Positions 57,669 through 64,000 of a stretch of 64,000 bases of DNA are shown here, piece by piece. The notes beneath the pieces are model-generated. The model saw only the letters and a program-made list of their open reading frames with translations, searched no databases and was not told where the DNA came from. Made by a program: the position numbers and the translations under genes. The DNA comes from Ardenticatenaceae bacterium (GTDB lineage Bacteria > Chloroflexota > Anaerolineae > Promineifilales > Promineifilaceae), in assembly GCA_020634435.1 (NCBI GenBank), contig JACKBS010000008.1, positions 434,001 to 498,000 on the forward strand. The letters are read 5' to 3'. Every line of letters begins with the position of its first letter. Position 1 is the stretch's first letter.

Positions 57669-58127
57669 TTAGACGGCCATCAAAGTATGAATAAGTTGCT
57701 GGCAGAAGGATTCTAGCGGCTGCTGTTGTTGATACAAGATTTTTTCAGTTGGTGTGGCAAAAGGCGCTACTTGCTTCAGGGCGGTTTCAGCACTGTTAAA
57801 GATGACCACGTGCCCGTCCCCAGTGACGCTTTTTTCCACTTGAAAATGGAAATCGGGGGAAGTGAGTAAATTGGAAACACATTCATAACTGCCGGGAATG
57901 ATGAGCATGTGGAACGGGGGCAAAGGGGTCAGCTCTCGCAACGTCAGGTCTGGCTGGACAATTAGCCCGTGCTGGCTTTTTACCAGACTGTTTGTGGCTC
58001 CCACCAGTGTCGTAGACAAACCAGCCGCTCGCATCTGACTGAGGCAGTAAACAACTTCGTTTTCAGTAAAACCGGGACTGATGAGAATGGCAATATTTTT
58101 TTTATGCGTATTGTTTCCAGAGATCAT
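57669..58127 (-). CDS. DJ-1/PfpI-like protein without the usual cysteine
   Basis: This encodes 152 residues. IAILISPGFTENEVVYCLSQMRAAGLSTTLVG at the N-terminus and FHMLIIPGSY in the middle have the DJ-1/PfpI pattern. The nucleophile elbow, usually A-I-C-x-G, reads VVIFNSAETAL, with Asn or Ser where Cys is expected, so catalysis is doubtful. A Cys occurs earlier in SYECVSN. GGAAG seven bases before ATG 58127 sets the start. It diverges from the NB-ARC gene and may share its regulation. Confidence 0.7.
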   Translation of the reverse strand: MISGNNTHKKNIAILISPGFTENEVVYCLSQMRAAGLSTTLVGATNSLVKSQHGLIVQPDLTLRELTPLPPFHMLIIPGSYECVSNLLTSPDFHFQVEKSVTGDGHVVIFNSAETALKQVAPFATPTEKILYQQQQPLESFCQQLIHTLMAV

Positions 58128-58398
58128 ACAGTTTACTTCCAATTTAGTTGCTGATATGATTGGGTTATCCAAAGGAGGGTTTGTTCGCGATGCTAGAAAA
58201 AAAGGCTCCTCCCCCACCACCCCCATCTCATCACAATGGGCACGAATATGAGAGAAAGTGTCTGGCACTGAGGTACTGACAGTATAGGCAAAGATAGAGA
58301 TTCAGGGAATCGCACAAATTTGGTGATCTTGTCGAAAATCTGCGCGAGTTTGCGGAATTTACAACATTTCTGCGCAATTATTTGTTAGGAACAGCAAA
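58128..58398. other. Divergent intergenic region
   Basis: Between the DJ-1-like gene (-) and the NB-ARC gene (+). No gene; AT-rich blocks near 58370 could hold the plus-strand promoter. No clear operator repeat. Confidence 0.5.
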
Positions 58399-59823
58399 AT
58401 GAATGATTCATCTAAAACAGAGACCCGTGAAATGCGTGAGTCAGTACATAAAGCTTTGCGCCATTGGACCACAAAAACGGCCGATTCTGATCCCCTCTTG
58501 AGTCAGTTGGTAGCCGTGCAGCGTGCTCAGGCTACTTTAGGCGCGGGTGATAATCCAGCCATGCTACGGGCGGCTATTAACAAGGTGCTGCAAGAAGCGA
58601 TGGATGATTTAGAAAAACGCACTCCGCGAGTAGTTGAGGTGCTGCAAAAGCGTTTTGTTACGGGCAAAACGCTGCAAGAAGTGGCAAACATGATGAACTT
58701 TAGCACGCACCAGATTAGCCGGATGCAGCGCGACGGCATTGAGCAGCTAACCGATATTCTCCAGGCCCAGGAGCGCGAGATTGGCCGTGAGCGGGCGCGG
58801 TCGTTGGAAAGCGTGCTGCCACCGCCGACCTATACCCGCCTGTTTGGTGTGGATGAGCTGTGCCAAGAGCTGGTGGCAATGCTGGCTGCGCCGGAAGCGC
58901 CCTGGGTGGTGGCTTTGGTGGGCATGGGTGGTTTGGGCAAAACGGCCGTTGCCGATTGGGTCACTCGCCACCTTATCCAAGAGCTTAGCTTCTCGCACCT
59001 GGTTTGGATTCGAGCGGGGGCATCCCACACCATGGGTGGGCAGGCCGAACCGCCCAGCCTGACCTATGAAAAAGTCCTCAACCAGCTGCTGGCCGAGCTG
59101 TTCCCCGAGATGAGAGCGCCGTTGGCCCTGGTTGACCGGGCGGCGAAGGTGCGCCAGGCGTTAAAAGCTCGCCCCTACCTGGTGGTCATCGACAACCTGG
59201 AGGCGGCCGAAGATACCTCTATTTTGCTCAACCATCTGAACGAGCTGGCTCAGCCGTCCAAATTTTTGCTGACCACACGCACGCGGGTGGCCAAGCAGGC
59301 GGCGGTCCGGGATGTGCCGCTGGATGAGCTGAGCTTTACCGACAGCGCCGCGTTTATGCGCCACCATGCGGCAGAGACAGGGGTAACGGCCGTTGCCCAG
59401 GCTACCGACGAAGATTTGCAGAAGGTGTATGCCAAAGTGGGCGGCAATCCGCTGGCGCTCAAGATCGTGGTCAATGTGCTGGACATTTTGCCGTTGAACC
59501 GCCTGCTGGATGGGCTGACGCAAAATTATCCCACCCAGGTTTTGGAGATGTACAAGCGGATTTATTGGCAGGCGTGGCAGACGTTGAGTGAAAACGGCCG
59601 TGCCTTGCTCCGCGCCATGCCGCTGACCAGGGAACCGGCCGACGTGGATTACCTGCTGGCGATTAGCGGCCTATCGGAAAACGCCATCTGGCCCGCCATC
59701 GAAGAACTGCGCCAGCGCTCCTTGCTGGAGGTGGAAGGCGATCTGCACGAGAAGCGGTACGGCATTCACCATCTCACGGACACGTTTTTAAGAACCGAAA
59801 TCATTCATATTCCCATGACGTAG
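58399..59823 (+). CDS. HTH-NB-ARC (STAND) ATPase
   Basis: This encodes 474 residues. Residues 60-125 look like a sigma-region-4/LuxR-like HTH (LQKRFVTGKTLQEVANMMNFSTHQISRMQ). The NB-ARC follows: P-loop GMGGLGKTAV (about 176), Walker B YLVVIDNLE (about 256), sensor LLTTRTR (about 292) and GGNPLALKIV (about 351). A winged helix region (LREPADVDYLLAI and LRQRSLLEV) ends it. STAND proteins switch from ADP-bound rest to ATP-bound active state when a ligand meets their C-terminal sensor. That sensor is missing here; a TPR protein encoded by the next gene may supply it. Confidence 0.88.
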   Translation: MNDSSKTETREMRESVHKALRHWTTKTADSDPLLSQLVAVQRAQATLGAGDNPAMLRAAINKVLQEAMDDLEKRTPRVVEVLQKRFVTGKTLQEVANMMNFSTHQISRMQRDGIEQLTDILQAQEREIGRERARSLESVLPPPTYTRLFGVDELCQELVAMLAAPEAPWVVALVGMGGLGKTAVADWVTRHLIQELSFSHLVWIRAGASHTMGGQAEPPSLTYEKVLNQLLAELFPEMRAPLALVDRAAKVRQALKARPYLVVIDNLEAAEDTSILLNHLNELAQPSKFLLTTRTRVAKQAAVRDVPLDELSFTDSAAFMRHHAAETGVTAVAQATDEDLQKVYAKVGGNPLALKIVVNVLDILPLNRLLDGLTQNYPTQVLEMYKRIYWQAWQTLSENGRALLRAMPLTREPADVDYLLAISGLSENAIWPAIEELRQRSLLEVEGDLHEKRYGIHHLTDTFLRTEIIHIPMT

Positions 59824-59832
59824 GTGGTAAGT

Positions 59833-61071
59833 GTGACAACACAACCAGACGACGGGCAGAACGAACCAGACCCCGACTTTATTAAAAGCATCCGCGCCGG
59901 GCTGGGGTACTGGCAGAAAAAGACGGAGACGATGCAGGCCGGGCAGGCGATGTGGCTGGACGGGCAGCGCTTTAACCTGAACGAGGCCGTGGTGCAAGGT
60001 TTGCGGTACCCGGAAACGTGGCAGGATACGGCAATGCTGCTGCTGCAAACGTTTGACTTTAGCGAATGGCGCGGTTATTGGTACGAGTGGACGGCCGTAT
60101 TTGAGCAGGCATTGGCGGCGGCCCCAGAAAAAGAAACCGAGGTGTACGGCCGTATGCAAAACCGCCTGGGCCAGCTGTACCGTTTGGGCAACCGCCTGCC
60201 AGAAGCCGAGGCGCAGCACCAGGCGGCGCTGGCCCTGGCGCAGCAGCTGGTCAACGATGACTTGCTGGCGATTACCTACGGCTGTCTGGCTGAATATCAC
60301 GAGGCTCAGAGAGACGTTGGCCAGACGAGAACCTTTGCCCAGGCAGCGCTTGACCTGGCCCAAATACGCCCCAGTGTTGGACGTATCGCTGCCTTTGCCC
60401 ATCGTATCCTGGGAAGTATTGATGAATTTGTGGGAAATTGGCCAGCGGCAATTGAGCATTATCAACAGGCGATTCAAATTTGGCGCAAGCTGAACAATCA
60501 CGTCTATCTTGCCCGGACCTTGTATGATTTGGGCAGCGTTTATGCCACCACTAACAAATTTGATCTGGCGCAGCAAGCTTATGAAGAAGCCGGAGCGATT
60601 CTAAGCCCTACCAACAATGTCAAAGATAAAGCATTTGTTTCGCTGAATTTAGGTGTTTTGTATTATCGTCAAAAGGATTGGGCCAGGGCTGAAGCAGCTT
60701 TTTTACAAATTGACCCGATGGCGCTGCGCGAGCAAAATGAATTGGATCTGCTTGGCAAGTTTTATAACAACCTGGGCAACGTCTATCTAGAAATGAAGCG
60801 GTGGGACAGCGCGGCGAACTATTTAGCCCTGGCCATTGCGCTGTTTCGCGAGAGAGAGAATGCGCTGGATTTGGGCAACAGCTTGGGGACGTTAGCTTCC
60901 GTTTATGGGCAGGATGGCCAACAAGAAGCGGCCCTGCCGCTTTATGCCGAGGCCATTCAGCTGCTGCTGCAATTCCCGGAGAGCCAGTGGGCGCAAAAAT
61001 TGCTGCGGGAATTTGGGGCCGCTGATGAAAAACTGCGTGAAGCCTTGAGCAAAGACACGGACAAAAAATAA
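59833..61071 (+). CDS. TPR-repeat protein
   Basis: This encodes 412 residues. About six TPR-type helix pairs are visible from residue 100 on, with A-x-x-x-Y or LG-x-x-Y spacing (YGRMQNRLGQLYRLGNRLPEAE, AIEHYQQAIQIWRKLNNHVYLA, KFYNNLGNVYLEMKRWDSAANY). GTG 59833 follows AGGTGG by five bases. It begins nine bases after the NB-ARC stop, so the two are coupled. Fused NB-ARC-TPR proteins are common; here the parts are separate genes. The TPR part is the likely ligand or partner sensor. Confidence 0.9.
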   Translation: MTTQPDDGQNEPDPDFIKSIRAGLGYWQKKTETMQAGQAMWLDGQRFNLNEAVVQGLRYPETWQDTAMLLLQTFDFSEWRGYWYEWTAVFEQALAAAPEKETEVYGRMQNRLGQLYRLGNRLPEAEAQHQAALALAQQLVNDDLLAITYGCLAEYHEAQRDVGQTRTFAQAALDLAQIRPSVGRIAAFAHRILGSIDEFVGNWPAAIEHYQQAIQIWRKLNNHVYLARTLYDLGSVYATTNKFDLAQQAYEEAGAILSPTNNVKDKAFVSLNLGVLYYRQKDWARAEAAFLQIDPMALREQNELDLLGKFYNNLGNVYLEMKRWDSAANYLALAIALFRERENALDLGNSLGTLASVYGQDGQQEAALPLYAEAIQLLLQFPESQWAQKLLREFGAADEKLREALSKDTDKK

Positions 61072-61100
61072 AAGCCCAACAGGATTGCTGTTGAGCTTTT
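61070..61100. terminator. Terminator between TPR gene and small peptide gene
   Basis: AAAAGC-C-CAACAG (61070-61082) pairs with CTGTTG-A-GCTTTT (61088-61100), one mismatch, with a T-run on each strand. It suits both convergent genes. Confidence 0.85.
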
Positions 61101-61122
61101 AAGCTACGTGGGTTTGGCTCTA

Positions 61123-61260
61123 TTAGCCGCCGCAGGTGGGCGCACTTCCCGAGGAACAATCGGCGAACACGGGTGTGGTCAATGAGGTACCGGCCAACAT
61201 TAGGGCCAGCGCGGCAGCAGCGAGCAAGTAGACAATTTTACGACGAATAGCGAGGGACAT
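61123..61260 (-). CDS. 45-residue exported peptide with two cysteines
   Basis: A short gene from ATG 61260 to TAA 61123-61125. The N-terminus MSLAIRRKIVYLLAAAALAL has two or three basic residues and a hydrophobic core, a textbook signal peptide. TPVFA is a good signal peptidase I site. The remaining mature peptide would be DCSSGSAPTCGG, twelve residues with two Cys eight apart, able to form a disulfide ring. AAAGGA lies eight bases before the ATG and a terminator follows. It sits between the TPR gene and the second ATPase gene. No homologue is recognised. Alternatives: a signal-peptide remnant of a larger lost protein. Confidence 0.65.
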   Translation of the reverse strand: MSLAIRRKIVYLLAAAALALMLAGTSLTTPVFADCSSGSAPTCGG

Positions 61261-61483
61261 GTTTTTTATCCTTTACCGATACGGTTGGTGAGGATTTGCG
61301 TGCGGTGTTAGCCTGTGGGGAACGGCCGTTTCCCGGACCAGCACTCAAGCAAATCGTTGATAAAAACGCGCTGTTAACAGTCCCTATCAGGGTATCGTTT
61401 TCGTGCCAGGAAATCCTGATGCGCAGCTGAAAAGTGGCTGATCATCAGCTGAATGTGCCGGGCAAAGTTTGGGAAGGAGAAAA
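61261..61483. other. Divergent spacer between peptide gene and ATPase gene
   Basis: No gene. One ACGGCCGT near 61322. A short inverted repeat GCTGATCATCAGC lies near 61437. Promoters for both directions are presumably here. Confidence 0.5.
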
Positions 61484-62860
61484 ATGAGCGATTATCTGGA
61501 ACCGTCGGGGGGAGGGCGTTTCCCGCCTGGATTTCGCCAGGAAGTGCTGGGGTGTTTGCGCCAGTGGCTGGCCATGCGGGCCAGCGTTTCGCTGGTGGGG
61601 TTGCCGGGGGCGGGCAAATCCAACCTGCTGCAATACATTTACCAAAATCCAGAAAGCCTGACAGGGCAACAAACTGTAGTGCTGGTAACGTTGGACCTGA
61701 ATCACCTGGTGGACGGCCAGCCCACCACGCTGTACCGGCTGGTGCTGCGGGCCTGTTACCACGTGCGGTCGCGTTTCCCACAGGATGTTGCCGACCTGGT
61801 GGCCCAACTCTATGAATCACACAAAGCGACTACGGATCTGTTTTTGGCCCAAACGGCCGTCTACGATTTGCTTGCTGCCGTTGCTCAGCAGCGAGGATTG
61901 GTTGTGCTTATTCTGGATCAGTTTGATCGCTTTTGCCGTCGTGCGGAACCGGAGTTGACTCTCTGTTTGCGGGCGTTGCGTGACGGCTTTAAAGACACCA
62001 CCCTGTACATTGTGGGAATGCGGCAGGCGCCGCTGCGCATGGCCGAACCAGAACTGCTAGGAGAACTGCTCCAGCTGCTAGACACGCACGTTTGTTGGGT
62101 AGGTGCCATGAGTTGGGCAGACAGTTTCGCGTTCGTGAAGCAAGAGGTGGGGCGGGTTGCCCAAGCCGTGACCGAAGCCGAGGCTGCCCATTTGTTTAGC
62201 TTTACTGGCGGCTACCCCTCTTTGCTCAAGGCAGCCTGTGCCTGGCTGGTGCGCCAACCGGAACGGCCGTCTGTCGAGACCTGGTTTGATGCATTGCGGC
62301 TCCAACCAACCATCAAAAACCGGCTGGGCGAAATTTGGCGTGCTCTGACGCAAGAGGAGCAGTGGCTGCTGGCCGAACTGTCGGGTGGTGCTCAGCCTGA
62401 TCCCGCCAGCATCTCGCCAGAAGCAATGACGCAGATGGTTCAGCGGGGTCTGTGCCAGCACGCGGATCACGGCTGTCAGGTGCGTGGTGATTTGTTGGCC
62501 GATTATGTGCAAACGGCCGTTCAGCATGGCCTGGGCCGCATCTGGCGCGATTCAAAAAGTGGGGTGTTGTACCAGGGGACACAGCGGGTGGTGGGATTAC
62601 GGCCGTTAGAAGAAGCGCTGCTGACTTTCCTCGTGCAAAATCCGTACAAGCCGCATACCAAAACAGCGCTCATTCAGGCGGTCTGGCCTGAAGGTACGCA
62701 CATTGTAGGTGTCACCGACGACAGTTTGTACCAGGTGGTGCGCGGCGTGCGGCAAAAGATCGAGCCAAAAACGGCCGAATCACCCGTGTATCTGGTTACC
62801 AAGCGTGGGGTAGATGAGGGGGGCTATCAATTTTTCCCGGAGGGCAGTTCGGAAAGTTAA
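61484..62860 (+). CDS. P-loop ATPase with C-terminal winged helix
   Basis: This encodes 458 residues. AAA/STAND-type ATPase: Walker A GLPGAGKSNLLQY (about 43), Walker B LVVLILDQFDRFCR (about 143) and a sensor-like IVGMRQAP. An alpha-helical part follows. Residues 370-458 are an OmpR/PhoB-type winged helix (LRPLEEALLTFLVQNPYKPHTKTALIQAVW and VRQKIEPKTAESPVYLVTKRGVDEGGYQFF). GGAAGGAG precedes ATG 61484. The wHTH position at the C-terminus with an ATPase ahead of it is inverted relative to SARP regulators. It probably regulates transcription in response to a bound ligand. Confidence 0.85.
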   Translation: MSDYLEPSGGGRFPPGFRQEVLGCLRQWLAMRASVSLVGLPGAGKSNLLQYIYQNPESLTGQQTVVLVTLDLNHLVDGQPTTLYRLVLRACYHVRSRFPQDVADLVAQLYESHKATTDLFLAQTAVYDLLAAVAQQRGLVVLILDQFDRFCRRAEPELTLCLRALRDGFKDTTLYIVGMRQAPLRMAEPELLGELLQLLDTHVCWVGAMSWADSFAFVKQEVGRVAQAVTEAEAAHLFSFTGGYPSLLKAACAWLVRQPERPSVETWFDALRLQPTIKNRLGEIWRALTQEEQWLLAELSGGAQPDPASISPEAMTQMVQRGLCQHADHGCQVRGDLLADYVQTAVQHGLGRIWRDSKSGVLYQGTQRVVGLRPLEEALLTFLVQNPYKPHTKTALIQAVWPEGTHIVGVTDDSLYQVVRGVRQKIEPKTAESPVYLVTKRGVDEGGYQFFPEGSSES

Positions 62861-62872
62861 ACAGGGGTGGGC

Positions 62873-63712
62873 TTAGATTTCACTGTGCTCCACATCGAAC
62901 ACGTGCGAATGGAGATTGGCAATCCACTGCTTGCCTTCTTGCGTCTTGCGCAAGTAGTGCAGGGCATCCTGAATGTGAGGTCGTACCACGTTCCAGTAAA
63001 ACTTGGTGAAGTTTTGCCGCATGTGGCCTGGACTGGTATAACCAATGCGTTTGTTTTCGCCAGTTTCCTCAAATTCGTAGTACAAAGCCGGAATTTTGCG
63101 CAGGTAATCGGGATCGCCTAGCTGGCCAATAAAATCGGCGGCGCGTACCAGCCCGGCAAAGTTGCCGGTTTCCTGGTAAAACGGTTCATCAGGCACGGGA
63201 AAGCGGGTCATTTCGATGTAGCTGGCAATAACTTTGGCATCTACTTCGCTGACCAGCGAATTACCAAACCGCTCCATGACAAACAGCTTGCTGCGATTAA
63301 CGTGGTACGGCGTCAGGGCCGCGTCGGTGCCGCCAAAGGGGAGTTGGATTGTTTCATTGTTGAGGCCGGTGGCGTAACGGCCGTCTTCATCCAATTTGCA
63401 CACACCTTTCACATAGCCAATGTCGTGGCACAGCAGAGCCATCATAAAGTGGAGCCAGTTGCGGGGGGTGATGCCGCCTTCACACAAATGTTTGCCTTTG
63501 AGGATGGATTGGCCGACTAGCGTAACCATAATCGTGTGATCGACGTTGTGGTAAAGCGCGTCGGAGTTGGCGATATTTTCCAATGCCAGACGCCCGGTCC
63601 ACTCCAGGATGTTGGCATTTTGCGGCTCCATCAGGCTGTAGGTTTGCGCATAGGCATCCTTTAGCGCCTTCACAAAATGTTCGATTGTCAGGCTTTGCAA
63701 ATTAAGCATCAT
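62873..63712 (-). CDS. HD-domain phosphohydrolase
   Basis: This 279-residue protein has HD-domain metal ligands: YHNVDHTIMVTLVG (His...His), ALLCHDIGYVKG (the His-Asp pair), and a late LVRAADFIGQLGD (Asp). It resembles metal-dependent phosphohydrolases of cyanobacteria; nucleotide or second-messenger substrates are possible. It runs convergently with the ATPase gene, only 12 bases between their ends, with no terminator room. Confidence 0.9.
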   Translation of the reverse strand: MMLNLQSLTIEHFVKALKDAYAQTYSLMEPQNANILEWTGRLALENIANSDALYHNVDHTIMVTLVGQSILKGKHLCEGGITPRNWLHFMMALLCHDIGYVKGVCKLDEDGRYATGLNNETIQLPFGGTDAALTPYHVNRSKLFVMERFGNSLVSEVDAKVIASYIEMTRFPVPDEPFYQETGNFAGLVRAADFIGQLGDPDYLRKIPALYYEFEETGENKRIGYTSPGHMRQNFTKFYWNVVRPHIQDALHYLRKTQEGKQWIANLHSHVFDVEHSEI

Positions 63713-63845
63713 GAAATTGTTCCGTCTTTATATTTTGGACCGCAACGACACACGTTTGGCTACTAAGATACATGGCTGGGGCTGGATTGTCTAGCGGGCG
63801 GAGCAAATTCTGAGTGAAAAATCTGTTTATGGCGCATGTTGCTGA
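63713..63845. other. Spacer
   Basis: No gene or strong signal in this 133-base stretch. It probably holds the promoter of the HD gene on the minus strand. Confidence 0.4.
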
Positions 63846-64000
63846 TCAGCGGTTGATGGTCGCGGCGGTGATGGTGAAGTTCTCAAACGTCACCTGCACG
63901 GAACCATCCTCTGAACCACTGGCGGCAAAGCCAACGACTCCATCCGTGAAACGGCCGTCTGTTCCCTCGGCTACCAGCTGGTTGTTGACATAAAATGCCA
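63846..64000 (-). CDS. LamG/glucanase-like C-terminus (partial)
   Basis: An open frame from the window edge to TGA at 63846-63848 gives about 51 residues including FYVNNQLVAEGTDGRF, DGVVGFAASG and VQVTFENFTIT. This is the ending of concanavalin-like LamG/DUF1080 domains (F-Y-V-N-G-x...G-x-V-G-L...v-x-F-D-N-F). The remainder lies outside the window. ACGGCCGT occurs within it. Confidence 0.7.
   Translation of the reverse strand, partial: AFYVNNQLVAEGTDGRFTDGVVGFAASGSEDGSVQVTFENFTITAATINR

Overview
The window looks like a chromosomal piece from a member of the Chloroflexota, most likely an Anaerolineae-type bacterium. This is inference from several traits: Thr/Pro/Ala-rich linkers in exported proteins, surface proteins ending in a short LPLV/LPVI motif, several predicted leaderless promoters, gene content (two FeoA, M42 peptidases, NB-ARC/TPR regulators, large membrane sensor kinases) and moderately high GC. 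The sequence is peppered with the palindrome ACGGCCGT (often AACGGCCGTT). It falls in all three codon frames, so proteins across the window carry recurring TAV, NGR and ERP tripeptides. No tRNA, rRNA or CRISPR array was seen.

Layout. 0-5.1 kb: end of a RibD_C/DHFR-like gene, a small conserved protein, then an iron locus (DtxR-type regulator with a palindromic operator, feoA, feoA, feoB, FeoC-like). 5.4-9.5 kb: an amino-acid-adenylating enzyme, a membrane flavoprotein and an enoyl-CoA hydratase. 9.5-17 kb: dusB, pcm, an M20 peptidase, an ECF sigma/anti-sigma pair and uvrC. 17-23 kb: a secreted Ig-like protein, a 34-residue membrane peptide, a kinase-fold protein and two small membrane proteins. 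23-27.5 kb: a RelE-type toxin-antitoxin pair, three tandem M42 peptidases and a low-complexity membrane-anchored protein. 27.6-38 kb: a large sensor kinase, a methyltransferase, a BNR-repeat surface protein, a hydrolase, rluD, lspA and a second methyltransferase. 38.1-39.3 kb: an intact IS element and a MITE-like repeat. 39.4-49.5 kb: housekeeping genes (phosphofructokinase, GNAT, cold-shock protein, CheY-like regulator, geranylgeranyl-reductase-like enzyme, LMW phosphatase, RelA/SpoT homologue, YtxH protein, mnmA).

49.6-52.8 kb is a mobile graveyard: a broken IS630 element, a 478-bp IS remnant that has beheaded an acyl-CoA ligase, and an IS5-family element that uses a -1 frameshift. 53-57.5 kb: sensor kinase, Bax-inhibitor-1 protein and ABC-F ATPase.

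57.6-63.7 kb is the most unusual part. A DJ-1/PfpI-like protein is followed by an HTH-NB-ARC ATPase, a TPR protein, a convergent gene for a 45-residue exported peptide with two cysteines in its predicted mature part, a second P-loop ATPase ending in a winged helix, and an HD phosphohydrolase. I suggest, as inference, a STAND/TPR signalling module with its own peptide. The window ends inside a gene whose C-terminus looks like a LamG-type domain.

Intergenic spaces are rich in short dispersed inverted repeats of at least five families. Some supply the stop codons of neighbouring genes, and two IS elements sit inside copies of them.
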